Source of the DNA: Rehmannia glutinosa
Lineage: Eukaryota; Streptophyta; Magnoliopsida; Lamiales; Orobanchaceae
Length of the DNA: 64,000 nt
Assembly (NCBI GenBank): GCA_016081115.2
Contig: CM071932.1
Location: 59,365,639-59,429,638 of the forward strand
Reading direction: 5' to 3'
Shown: positions 47,521 to 60,000 of the stretch, piece after piece
Layout: each line of letters opens with the position of its first letter
Numbering within the stretch: position 1 is the first letter of the stretch
The notes under the pieces: model-generated
What the model was told of the DNA's origin: nothing
Seen by the model: the letters and a program-made list of their open reading frames with translations, nothing else
Database searches by the model: none
Position numbers and translations under genes: made by a program

Positions 47521-49117
47521 GGAGCATTCTAGTCTCGTTCTGATCGTGAAAATCTTTTCACTATACTGCAAGTGTACAACTTAGCTAGTAGATAATGGCG
47601 AGCAAGGTCGTATTCCTCAGGGATTGAATATGAAACACTTAAGCTATAGTAAATATCGTATTCCAATTTTATTGAAACGTCCGAAAATCATAATTTTTAT
47701 TATCTAATCTAAATCCTAAATTAACAAGTAAAAATAAAATATTTAAATTTGTAAAAACCCAAACTCCACAAGTCTTTTCAACAAATACGAAAGCAATCTT
47801 GGGCACATAATCTCAACATGCTTCTTCAATATTAAATCCAATCAATGTTTCATCAAAACCAGTTTATGTGTTTCTATGAGTTCAATTCCTAAATTAGTTT
47901 ATTTCCCTTTCCCGGTGGCGCATAAACAATTGATTAATAACAATTGTAGATCTTCCGATATATTACAATTATTTTTAGCTCCCAAAAGATCTTTGAATTG
48001 AAGTACTCCCCACAAACAGTTGTAGGTATCGCGACACGTTACACTATGTCTGAATCCGATTTTCGTTTGTTAGAACTTATCTCCTGATTTGTAAACTAAT
48101 AAATATGACATGCAAATTATTGATCAGATAATCTACAAGAAATAAGCATTCAAATTCATATAATAGAAAACATAAACCAATTAAAAAAACAATTAATATA
48201 GATTCAACACGAATCCACAGTTTTGATTATGCCCTACGATCAGAATGATTAGCCCAACATATTTGATAACAAATACATAGACAAAGTTGAAATCAAATAG
48301 TTTGACATCGTTTAAGTACAAACAAGAGATCTAAACTAAAAAGAAACAACGCTTCTTGTAAAGATGGATCTTCCTTCGATGCCTTCAAACCCTTGTGCTT
48401 CCTTAGTTGTGAAAGGCTTTGTGGTGCTCTTCGTTGATTTTCCCTCCACTCTCAGAAGACTGTTGATCGTCTTCCCTAAATCCAATCCCACAGTCTTCCC
48501 CAGTCAAAACCTAATCGTTATCCATTCAATTCAACACCCTAATTTTCCTAAAATCAAACCAAGAGAGAAATCCCACTTCAAATCTCAAGTAAATCAACCA
48601 CAACAAATTAATCCTAAATAAAAACCAACCAGCAAATGCCTCAAGTTCAAAATATCTAACCTATTCGGAATCGGAAATGGGGGCAGACCTATTGGTGGTG
48701 GCATCAATGGCAGAAGCGGCAGCGGGGGAGGAGGCGAGGGGACAATCTACGGTGGCATCATCACGGGGAAGAGGATCTCCGGCGGCATCGACAACGGTGG
48801 ATGAGACTATCTCATGGTTAACTTCCATCTCTATCTCACGGTATGTCTCGCTTTCTCACGTTTTGGTTTTGGTAACGTAGAAATGAAGATGAAACTGTGA
48901 AAGTGAATTGTAATTTTTAGGTTTCTGGTTTTGAATGGTTTGGGGATATTTTGATCATTTTTAGAAAGAGAGGTAGGTCTTTTAAAAAAGTGGGCAGAAA
49001 AGAGGTTTTCCTATCCTATGTGGTAACTTTAAAAAAATTTCCAATTTTTTTAGGGTGGCGACTGGTCGCAATGGCAACCAAAACCAATAGTTAATGTACA
49101 TACATGAAGAGATAATA

Positions 49118-49118
<1 letters not shown>
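47521..49118. other. Unclassified repetitive-looking DNA
   Basis: Begins with tcttttcactatactgcaag and cgtattcctcagggattgaa, strings that look like a repeat border. Most of it is AT-rich. A GC-richer patch at 48677-48890 contains cggcggcatc-type motifs and a 67-codon Ala/Ser-rich frame with no domain. I cannot assign a class or terminal structure. Confidence 0.35.

Positions 49119-49149
<31 letters not shown>
49119..49149. repeat. (TA)n microsatellite
   Basis: TA run with no TIR-type element ends next to it. Confidence 0.9.
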
Positions 49150-49152
<3 letters not shown>

Positions 49153-49339
49153 AGAAGTCGCTGGAAATAGTAAGTTGAATTTTTCCTGCCTATTTGCAGT
49201 TACTGTAAAAAGTAATAAAACATATATATGTAAAAATAAGAAGCGATAAATATTTGATATTTTTATTATTTTTTATAGTCAACTTTCTTTAAATAAATAG
49301 TTTTAAATGATATAAAAAACAGAATTATGTATCAGCTTT

Positions 49340-50869
49340 TGTTAGGAAATTTATTAAATAGATTTTAATGATACCATGTAAAACTTAAACTAGAAAGTTG
49401 TCACCCCATTTTCCTTGTAATTTATATTGTAATAGATAGGACTGGAAAAGCTAAGTCAAGTCAGTTATGCCAAGGAATACAAGAAGTCAACTGCAGACTG
49501 GATTGAAGACTATGATGTGTGTCAGTTGAGTATGGCCAAGAAGGAAGTCAAGGACTCGACTGAAGAAGTGTCAACTGAGGAACAACTGTAAGAAGCGTCA
49601 GTCAAGTTATCTCAAGAAGCCAAGTCTCAAAGTTGAAGTGACAGTTGAGTCATCCAATGACTGGAAGCTGACTCAAGTCACCTAGGGTAAAGACAACAGT
49701 GTAGTCAAGACAACTGACTTAGATCCGTTGATTAAAGTCAAGAATGTTACTCAGAATAGTAACATGTCAAAGCTGCCAGGTGTAAAGTGTTAGTCCCAGT
49801 TTTGTGCAAAAGGAACAAACCAATGGGAAACACTGCACCGTGTGTCAGATACTCTGCAATGCTGCAAGATATTTAATATGAGAAAATGTCAACATCAAGG
49901 AATGCAGACAAGACAAACCAACAAACACAAGTGACTTTTGAAATTAGCCTATCTCTTCAACGGGCAAAATTTCAAAAGTACACTATAAAAGGCTGAGGAA
50001 TTTATTGAGAAAAGGTTACCTGAACCACGAACAAGCAAGCATTAGTCAAGCAATAACCTGCAATATTCTCAAGTACATTCAAGCAAATCCTCAAGCGTGA
50101 AACTCGAAGGAAATCGATCCAACACAAGCTGTAAGCTAGGGAAAGACAACTTCAAATCTGTTGAAGAGGAAACTTTTGAAGAATCAAAAGGGGTCTACTT
50201 TCCAAGAAGGATTGTAGGAAGGTTCAAGGTCGAACCCGTATCAAGTTTGTTGGAGGTCTACGTGATCAAATCCAAGAACTTGAGAAGTGAGCTGAAGTAG
50301 CAAGGCAGCTGCCCTGTGAAGAAGCTGAGTAGCAAGAGAAGCCAGTTGTGTGATCAAGGCTGTCTCCAGACTGTTCACCACTTTGTAAACTGATATGTTA
50401 CTTAATGGATTCCTCCAGGAGTTGGAAAAGAGAGGATTAGAAGAATTACACCATCTTCGAACCTCTATAAAAACATTTGTGTCATTTACTTTCAGCACAT
50501 TTATATTCCTGCATACTTACATTATAACTGCTGTTAGAATCATATTTGCTATCCAACTGATTAATAACCAAGTGCTAAAAATCGTATGTTTAAAACAAGC
50601 TAAAATCTAATCAAAGGGTGTTAAGTCTTCCGCTGATAAAACCAAACCAGCCAAGTTAAGTTTAGGTTAAACAACCGAGTTATTCTATCAACAGCTCTTT
50701 CGAGTCTGTTGAGTGGCTAACTTAGCTGAATAACCAACTTAGTTGTCCCTCAAGGACACAACTGTTTGAGTCAACTCTGTTGTAATTTTAAAAGGACTAA
50801 AATCAAAAATTTGGTAAGGTTTATTCAATCCCCCCTTCTAAACCTTACTCACACCTCTTGGGACCTACA
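49340..50869 (+). repeat. Copia-2 5' LTR (1530 bp)
   Basis: Starts tgttaggaaatttatt and ends gggacctaca. It aligns with 62012-63518 along its full length. Confidence 0.95.
49984..49990 (+). promoter_or_regulatory. Copia-2 LTR TATA box
   Basis: TATAAAA in the same context as in the other three copia LTRs, after cttcaacgggcaaa. Confidence 0.7.
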
Positions 50870-50871
50870 AG

Positions 50872-50883
50872 TGGTATCAGAGC
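50872..50883 (+). other. Copia-2 primer-binding site (tRNA-Met type)
   Basis: tggtatcagagc, two bases after the 5' LTR, a perfect match to the usual plant copia site. Confidence 0.93.
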
Positions 50884-50995
50884 GGTTGGTTCATTGAGCC
50901 TTATGCACTGGTTACTGAACTAGATCTCTATCTTTTCAAAAAGGTTTTAAACACTTGTTTTTTCAAAATCTTTCATTTTAAGCAAAGTTATTATC

Positions 50996-52614
50996 ATGGA
51001 AGCAAATCTGACACGCATTCCTATGTTCACTATTGAAGAATTTGATGATTGGAAAATTCGTATGCAGGCTCATCTATCTGCATTGATGAAATGTGGCTTG
51101 TGATAGAGGATGGGCCTTTCGCAAAGTGAACAATTTGTAAGAAGAAAAGCGATTCTGGTGAAGGAGAAGAAGTTGTTGCTGAAGCAAAACCAGCCATGGT
51201 TAAAAAACCAAGGACTGAGTGGAAAAATGAAGATAGGAATAGATACAACTTGGACAATGTGGCCAAGGACATGCTCTACAAGACATTGGACAAAGCCATG
51301 TTCAATAAAGTCAAATCTTGCAAATCTGCAAAAGAAATCTGGAATAAACTGACTTTAATTTTTGAAGGATCATAACAAATGAAAGAAAATAAAGTGTCTA
51401 TGGTTGTTCAAAAATTTGAAAATTTCAAAATGCTTGCAGGTGAAACCATGGATCAGCTGGACGCCAAATTCACTGAGATTACAAATGAGCTTTCAGCTCT
51501 TGGGAAGGAATATACACAAAAGGAAATGTGTATGAAGATCTTAAGAAGCCTTCTAGCTGAATGGGAAATGAAAACTATGACCCTAAGACATTCAATGGAC
51601 CTCTCAAGAACGTCTAACCATGAGATATTCTCAGACCTCAAAGCCTATGAGTTTGAGTTGAGAAGAAAAGAGCAAGAGGAAACAGTTGTACCCCAGACAG
51701 CTGCACTGATAGCCAAGGATGGAAAGCGAGTTGAACCCAAGGAAGCCATAGACCAGGAGGAAATAGCCCTGATGGTTAAAAGATTCAACAAGTTCTTCAA
51801 TAAGAACTATAAAACAAATAAGGGAGAGACCTCCATGAGACATTCAGCTCCTTCTAAATCAAGGAAAGATAGGCCACCCAAGAGAGTTGAACATCAAAGG
51901 GTTGAATATCGTAGAGCCGATAATCCAAGAAGAAAAGAGCGATCAAAGAGTTGAGAACCCGTGTTGGAACCGCACAACAACCAGGACATTTTGCAGTTGA
52001 TTGTTCCTATCCACCAGTCAACAAGTATAGGAGTGAGGAAGATAGAAAAGTCTTCAGAGAAAGAAGACATGAAAAGAAGAAAGCCATGTTGGCTGCTGAG
52101 ACAGCCGAGTCTAAAGAAGTAGCAGACTCAGAAGGTAGTGAAGCTGACTACTCAAGTGACTCTGAGGAAGAAGCTATGATTTGCCTTATGGCTAAAGAAC
52201 AAGATCAACCTGATCAAGAAGATGAGGTACACTCTAACTCATCTCATTCAGATTCAAGTGATAGTGATTGTGATACACACACTTCATCACCCACTGATCT
52301 TTATGATTCATTAGGCAAATTGATGAAAGATTTTGAACACATAAAATCCTCACACACAATTCTAAATGAGGAAAACGGCCAGCTTAAAAGTCAAAACTCA
52401 CAGCTGACTAAAGAGATGAGTACTCTGAGTCACATAGCTGATGAGAACACTAAGTTGAAGGCTGAAAATGCCAAGATCATAGCAGAGTTAGCTGCTATAG
52501 AAAAGAGGGAAAAAGATCTCAAAAATGTGATTGCCTCATTTACAAAGGCATCCAAATCATTGGATGATCTTATCATGAGTCAAAAAGAATGTGGAGATAA
52601 GACAGGTATATGAT
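50996..52614 (+). pseudogene. Copia-2 gag
   Basis: The ATG at 50996 begins MEANLTRIPMFTIEEFDDWK. A frameshift near 51080-51100 ends this frame at a TGA before EMWLVIEDG, which continues in another frame. From 51379 the UBN2-type gag domain is open for 191 codons (MDQLDAKFTEITNELSALG, LLAEWEMKTMTLRHSMDL), ending in a basic segment. A two-base shift breaks the first half of the zinc knuckle, and the second half (QPGHFAVDC) opens the next frame. Then come a Ser/Asp-rich stretch and a heptad-rich coiled-coil-like region (52370-52560). The TGA at 52611 closes it, although similarity to gag-pol linker sequence continues beyond. Confidence 0.88.
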
Positions 52615-53154
52615 TTAATTACTTTGTGCACAGTCAAACACCAAGAGTGTTTTTGGAAAAAGGATCTTCAAGTAATGAAGTATCTTAAAAATCCAAAACA
52701 TCTAATGTTGCACCCACATTCACTCCCAACAATAATCACAAACAAACTAGCATTGGATACAAAGGGAAAGGAAAACAACCAGTTGAGTATCCTGAGAGGA
52801 CATCTGAGAAGAAATCCAGCCGAGTTCCTTAGCAAACTCCAAATAGGAAATACTCTGTGAAAAGCAAACAGAGCTACCACAAACCCAGAAATTTCATCAG
52901 AGAAACACATATGATGGGAATTGTAGAAACTATCCAAACTATGCTGATTGGAATAATGTGAAACATCAGCAAAGTCCTATGTTATACAAGCCTAGATGGC
53001 AAAGACCTAAAACTCAGCAAAGGTCATTCCAAAGGCAAAAGAGCTATTATCAGCACACATATGCACCCATGCACTACACTCAGAAATTTCACAACTATCC
53101 TAAGAAAGCAATTGCTAAAACACACACAGGCATATAGACAAATGAGACAGTTGT

Positions 53155-54817
53155 ATGAACCTAAAACCCCCAAGCAATTTGCTAATGTGCATTATGATTA
53201 TGGCACTGATAGATAGCAACCTCTTAAAGTCAAGTCTTTTGGCTATAGGTTGGTTGGATCATCTTATAGCACTAACCCCTCAGGACCCAGACAAGTATGG
53301 GTACCTAAAAACTGATTTCTTTTATTGCGGGTTCAAGGAAGTGATGAGTGCCAAGGAAACTGGTACATGGATAGTGGTACATTCCGGACATATGACAGAA
53401 ACAAGAAAAACATGTCAAGATTCAAGGAGATTAGAGGTGCAAAAGTCATATTTGGATGAAATGAAGCTCCAGGGGAAATCAAAGGCACATGATCTATCAA
53501 GAAGAATGGATTGGAAATCACAGATGTTGCTTATGTTGAAGGCCTCAACTTCAACTTGTTAAGCATCAACCAACTCTGTGATAAAGGCTACAACGTTGGA
53601 TTCAATATGGGAGTGTGCCAGATCAAAGATGCTGAATCAAATGAAATAATGCTGCAAGGATCAACACAGAAGAATATGTATGTGGTAGATTGGTCTACTG
53701 CTACACCAAGCACTTGTCTGCTAGCGAAGAGCACAGCCGAATCAAGTTGGATGTGGCACAAGAAATTGAGTCACCTGAATTTCAAGACAATCAACAAGCT
53801 TGCAAGAAGTCATCTTGTAGAAGGATTTCCAGACTCAGTGTACAAGAAAGAGAGTGTATGTGATGCATGCCAGATGGGAAAGCAAATAAAATCTTCATTC
53901 AAGGAAAAACCAAGTCCTTCTTCAACAAGGATATTACATGTGTTGCTTATGGATTTATTTGGTCCAGATGAGCCAGCCATCATAAGTGGAAAAAAATACG
54001 CCTTGGTATTGGTAGATGAATACTCAAGATATACATGGACAATCTTCATGTGTAAAAAGAAAGAAACTTTGGAGAATTTACCTCAGCTGATGAAAAGAGT
54101 TCAAAATGAAAAGAGGCAAACCATTATAAAGATAAGTCTGACAGAGGAACTGAGTTTGTAAATGGGATAATAACTCAGTATTGTGTTGAGAATGGTATTT
54201 CTCATGAGTTATCTACAGCAAGAACTCCACAGCAGAATGGAGTGGCTGAAAGAAGGAATAGAACTCTCAAGGAAGCTGCAAGGACCATGTTAGCTGAAGC
54301 TGGATTGCCTAAGAGATTTTGGGTTGAAGCCATTAACACAGCATGCTATACTCAAAATAGATGCATGATCAACAAGCAATTGACTAAGACTCCCTATGAG
54401 ATTTGGACAGGGAGAAAGCCAAATGTTGGATATTTCAGAATATTTGGATGTAAATGTTTTATCCATAACAATGATAAAGATAATTTAAAGGCTTTTGATG
54501 CTAAAGTTGATGAAGGTATCTTTCTTGGATACTCAGCTAAGAGCAAAGCCTATAGAGTGCTGAATAAGAGGACTATGGTCACAGAAGAGTCTATCCATGT
54601 GGTTTTTGATGAACCTAATGTAAATGGAGAAGACATTGAACAGTTAGCTGATAAGATGAATCAACCAACAATGCAGAAGAGTCCTTATGTTGAAACTGAA
54701 GTAAGAGCACTAAACCCAGATGAAGATGAGATAGCTGAATCTCAAAGACAGTTGGAAGGTCTACAGCTGAATGAAGATGAAAAATCTCTTCAAGACAACT
54801 TAGCTGCGAGACGGTGA
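53155..54817 (+). pseudogene. Copia-2 protease and integrase
   Basis: The protease active site NWYMDSG lies near 53360-53385 and is followed by a frameshift. The frame 53511-54161 carries the end of the protease and the integrase zinc domain (WHKKLSHLNF, CDACQMGKQ), then the core start LLMDLFGP with the first Asp and VLVDEYSRYTW. A frameshift near 54135 breaks the stretch containing the second Asp-bearing segment and NGI. The frame 54242-54817 continues with AERRNRTLKEAARTMLAEAG, holding the Glu of the DDE triad, and the GKP-like C-terminal part IWTGRKPNVGYFRIFGCKC. The product would integrate cDNA. Confidence 0.88.
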
Positions 54818-54930
54818 ATCGGTGACTTACTCAATCGATGTGAGATGGCCGAGAGACCATCCACCGAGTTAGTTGTTGGAGATGTTAGAGATGGCATAAG
54901 AACGCAGGATCCGAGCACAAAGATGAAGCC

Positions 54931-56601
54931 ATGTTCACTTGTTTTATTTCCCGGATAGAGCCTAAAGATGTGTCTCAAGCATTAGATAACACACATTGGA
55001 TTCAAGCCATTCAAGAAGAGCTGAATCAGTTTGAAAGAAACAAAGTATGGGAATTAGTGCAGAGGTCAACCCATCAGAATGTAATTGGCACAAAATGGGT
55101 TTTAGAAACAAGATGAATGAGGAAGGATTTGTTGTAAGAAACAAAGCAAGATTGGTAGCCAAAGGGTATTGCCAATAAGAGGGTATAGATTTTGATGAAA
55201 CTTTTGCTCTTGTTGCAAGATTGGAAGCAGTAAGAATGTTTCTTGCAAATGCTGCACACAAGAACTTCATTGTGTATCAAATGGATGTGAAGAGTGCATT
55301 TCTAAATGGACAGTTAGAGGAAGAAGTCTATGTTGAACAGCCTCCAGGTTTTGAGCAGAAAACTATTGGAGATAAGGTATATAAGCTCAAGAAAGCATTA
55401 TATGGATTTAAACAAGCACCAAGAGCATGGTATGATACATTGTCTCAATTTCTAACTGACAATGGATTCACCAATGGCAAAGTTGATAGAACACTCTTCA
55501 GAATTCAAGATGGAGAGAGTATACTGCTTGTTCAAATATATGTCGATGACATCAATTTTGGATCCACAAATAAGGAGCTGTGTGACAAGTTCTCAAGCCT
55601 CATGCAAGGTAAATTTGAGATGAGCATGATGGGAGAGTTGATTTTCTTCCTAGGACTTCAAGTCAAGCAATTGAAGGATGGAACCTTCATAAGTCAAACA
55701 AAATATACCAGAGATTTAATGAAGAAATTTGGTATGGAAGAGAAGTCTTCTATGAAAATTCCAATGAACACATCAGTCAAGATGGACATGGATGCAGATG
55801 GCAAAGTTGTAGATCAAACCAGATATAGAGCTCTCATTGGATCATTGCTCTATTTAACAGCAAGCAGGCCAGCCATCACCTTTGCAGTAGGTGTATGTGC
55901 AAGATTTCAATCTGCACCAAAGGAGAGCCACATGACTGCAACTAAGAGAATCCTAAAATATTTGAAGGGATGCCAGGAAGTTGGTTTATGGTATCCAAAG
56001 AAAGGTGGATTCAAATTAATTGGTTACTCAGACTCAGACTATATATGTTGGATGTAGAGTTGACAAGAAGAGTACTTCAGGTACATGTCAAATGCTTGGA
56101 AATAGAATGGTTTCTTGGTTCAGTAAGAAACAAAATTCAATTGCCACATCCAAACCTGAAGTAAAGTACATAGCTGCGGGCAGTTGTTGTGCCCAAGTCT
56201 TATGGATGAGACAACAGCTGAGAGATTATGATATTGAAAAAAAAGAAATTCCAAATATGTGTGATAACACTAGTGCTATTGCAATCACTCAAAATCCTGT
56301 GTTGCGTTCAAGAACTAAGCACATTGATGTCAGATATCATTTTATAAGAGATCATGTTGAAAAGAAAGACATCACCTTGGAATACATCTCAACTGATAAG
56401 CAGTTAGCTGATATATTCACAAAGCCTCTATGTGAATCAAGGTTTGAAGAACTCAAAAATGAGTTAGGGTTAATTGAGCTGAGTTATTTTACTCAGAAGA
56501 CTCAATCAGCAGATAAAAAAGATGAGAAAATTAAAGCAGAGAAAGTTTCACACTTCAGCCAAGTGAAACAGTCTTATCGGAAAGTCAGCTGTATCAAGTG
56601 A
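54931..56601 (+). pseudogene. Copia-2 reverse transcriptase and RNase H
   Basis: RT begins around WIQAIQEELNQFERNKVWEL (54991). A frameshift near 55113 and a TAA at 55176 follow. The frame 55221-56057 is open over the catalytic core: YQMDVKSAFLNGQLEEEVYV, ALYGFKQAPRAWYDTL and YVDDINFGS, with the YVDD intact. RNase H is split by one shift near 56035-56045. Its second part includes STSGTCQMLGNRMVSWFSKK and TSAIAITQNPVLRSRTKHID, and ends with LADIFTKPLCESRFEEL. Only a few breaks separate it from an intact frame. Confidence 0.9.
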
Positions 56602-57034
56602 GCTGACAACTGAGTTACTTCACAAGAAGAGAGAAGCAGAGTTAAGTCACTTCGAATATAAGTTGAATCATTCATGAGCTAGTGACAAACACGCAGTCAT
56701 TTTTAATGAGCAGAAATGTTTTAAGGATGACGTCAGCGTAATAATGATGGTCATAGTAAAAGCTACACAGTAAGCCATATGATTGGATATAAATGCTATT
56801 GCATTAAATGCGAGGAATTAAATGTGGTTTTGACTTTTTAATCTGAGCCATTGATTTTGATCAAAAATTTCAAAATCTGAAGTGTGTCCTATCATGACCT
56901 TTATATGCGAACTTTCGCATTTCTCTCACCTTACGCGAACTGTTCATCTTCATAGCAAAGAAAAAATTCTCTCTGAAACCCTAAGTTCTCTCAAAGCAAG
57001 TTTTTCACTTTTCGTTCGGTAAAAATATCTAAAA
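56602..57034 (+). promoter_or_regulatory. Spacer between pol and third ORF, possible internal promoter
   Basis: About 430 bp without an open frame. It contains a palindromic bZIP-type site, TGACGTCA, at 56728-56735 and a TATA-like ttatatg at 56900-56906, about 130 bp before the ORF. The corresponding Copia-1 spacer (11771-12315) keeps the surroundings (aacacgtcagcataatgatg) but not the palindrome. That this drives the third ORF is inference. Confidence 0.35.
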
Positions 57035-60000
57035 ATAGCTCCAAAGTACGATTTTGTGAAACTCTCGAAACAAATCCACAGTGGTTCTTCAGTGGATTTC
57101 GATGGAATGGTAAAGCAGGGTGTTGATGAGACCCTGGTTCTCAAGATAGCGGAGATGTTGGAAAAGTCTAGTCTCAAAGCTTTTCTGACTATGGAGTATT
57201 CTCATACCTACCTTGAGGAAGTAGTTATGTTCTACGTCAACACAGAGGTTCAGGACGAAGAAATCAAATCTTCCGTCCACAGCAAGGTCATCAAACTCAG
57301 TGCAAAAGACCTTGTTGAGCACAGTTTGTTGCCCTCGGAGGGCGTGAAGGAAATATACGAGGTTGATGTCGACTTGGCTGCTGCATGGAAGGAAGTGGTC
57401 AAACCCGAGTGTGCTGCTAAAGTGGTTTTCACAGCTGATAAGAAGTTGCTGAAGGACGACTATCACAAACTGATGGATGTCGTCTCAAAATGTGTCGACA
57501 TGAAGTTTGGCAGCTTCAATCAGCTGTCCAAGACAAAGTTGATCGTCATGGCTGCGATCATGCAAGGGAAGAAGGTTAACTGGGCTGAGTTTGTCTATAG
57601 CAGACTCTGCCAGAATGTGATGAACAAGACCTTTAAGGAGGATGGGTCTTTTGGATGCTCACTTGGATATGGCCTTGTGATTGGCCATTTGCTAGAAGTG
57701 AAGGGTGTTGCTCTTCGTCATGGCAAGCCCTTTCACGTGAATAAGAGGATGTTCAGGGCAAACCTTTCTGGTGCCCAGAATAGGGCTCACGCGAAGAAAG
57801 CTAATACCAGCGAGGTGGAATCAGCTGACCCCGAAGACACATCTGATACCCCTCCCTCGAAGAAGAGAGTTCCCCTACAGCCGAGTCCCCTGCCCGAGCA
57901 GCCGAGACTCCTGCCCCTACAGCAGAGACTGAGAAGGAATCTCAAATCCTTTCTCCAGTCGTTAAGAAGAAAAGAAGATCGCAAGCCGAGGAAGGCAGCT
58001 CCCTCTAAGAAGAGTACCCAAGCCCCCACCACTGATAAATCTACTGAATATGAACCAGAAGTCCCTCTGGTTCATCCAAGAAAGAGAAGGGGTGTGAATT
58101 TCGACCTTGAAAAGACGATCGAGTCTGCTACTCTTTACCAGTGAAGGAAGCCGAGACTGCTGGTGATCAAGAAGCGCAGTCTCCCGATGCATCTGCAAAG
58201 TCTGCTGATGGTGATCAGCAGATATCAGTCGAAGACCCAACTGTTAGGAAGACAGTTGAGGAGAAAGAAGCAGCTGAGACAACTGAACCTTTTGTCGAAA
58301 AGGTTGTCTCTCCTCCTACAACTGATGTTGCTGCTTCTGAGGAAGAGCAAGGTCTTCTACCTCCCATTCCGAAAACCACAGGTGAAGGTGAAGATGATGC
58401 TGACGATGTAATCATGTATTCTCCACTTTACCCGGATATTCAACGACGCTTACGAGAATGGAGAGCATGGAAGTTGGATCACTCAAGTGTGCGAGTTCAC
58501 TCGCCCGAGTTTATAGAAGAAGAAGAAGAGTTGCTCGAGCTCCTTGGTGTTGCAACTGTCAGACAGGCTCTCGACGAAGACAATTGCATGGATATCTTCC
58601 ACATCAAAAAGGCGGATGAAAAGGATAAAGCTGAGGAGCAAGCCCGAGCTTTGGAAAAATAAAAAGTATGTGAATTTAGAGGCTCCCCAGATCACACTTA
58701 CACGCATCTTGATGTGCTCTCAAAAAGTGATGAGGATCCCACTGCTGCAGCCGAGAAGTCAGATATGCAGAAGGCTGTAAGGGAATCCAGAGCCATGCAT
58801 GAGCATCATCTGTTTGAAGGCCCAGGAGAGTCCTCACAATCTCTCATGTAAATTGATCCTCTGGGAGTGGTACAACAGATTGCATCAGATATCGCTGCAG
58901 CCACGTCCCATGTACAATTAGAGGATGGCTCCAAGGGAGTTGGCGATGAAGCTGGGAAATTGGGCACCCAAGCTGAGCCAACCCCTATAGAAGGTGTTCT
59001 CACACCTGCCCCTGCGGTTGAGCACTCAACGGATAAAGCCGCGTCTCTGGAGCAGAGTGACCTCACAATCAGTTACCCAGTTGGTGTGCCAGTTGAGGGG
59101 GAAACTGTCTCCACCACAACAGGGTTAAAGGTTGTTGTGGGAGACTCATCTTTGAGCAAGGAGGCGCTGAGAAAGAAAGTGAAAAAGCAAAGTGACATTG
59201 ACGAAGCTCGGACAGTTGACTATGTCTTAGCTGAAATGTCCACTGCTCTGAAGGCAAATGACACTGCTGATGCAGCCGAGGCACAAGATGGTGATGCCCG
59301 GGAGTTAACACTCTAGGCACAGAAAGAGCAATCCAAGGAGTTGAGCCTCCTATGGATGCCATTGTCGAAGACCCTAAGACAGTTGTAACTGTCGAAGAGA
59401 ATGTAGAAGGCCTCGCAGCAGTTGAGTCTGCTGGGGGTGTTGAAGGCCCAAGGGAGGTCAAAACTTCCCTGGGTAAGAGTCAAGATACACGGAACATTCC
59501 TCCAGTACACAGCGCTGATACAGAAAAGGAGATAAGCGCTCTTCATGACTCCCAAGAAAACATAGATACATCATTTTTGGGATCAGAAGATGAAGCTGAG
59601 TCCACTCGGCTTGCAAATCCTACGGACCCAGTTGAGGATGTTCTCAAAACTAAGAGCCAAATCAGGGAGAAAATAGCCTGCACGAAGTTTAACTTTGATG
59701 ATGAGCCAACTCCGCAAGTCTCATCCGATGACGTTGATGATACAGCCAAGGAAGAGGTAATTCATTTAGAAAAGTCCACTGAGACCGAGGAAGCTGTTAA
59801 GATAGTTGAGGCTCAGTCAGCTGGGCAACACGTCATAAATGCCCCAGCTGGAACCGAGTCATCTGCGCAGGCTTCCACAGCTGCAGTAGTAACAACTCCG
59901 TCAGCTCTGTCACAGGCTCACACAGCTATGAACATTGCCGATTAAGTTGCCGCAGCAGAGGCATCGAGAGCTAAATCTGCTCAACTACAACAAGGGAAGG

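Noticed and set aside
48364..48880. Two short open frames that could be a host gene
   Set aside because: No domain, no supporting splice structure, and a composition matching simple GC-rich repeats nearby.
49119..49149. TA run as a third target of the TIR element
   Set aside because: Neither neighbouring side carries the agggnnnggatc or ggtctcat terminal motif.
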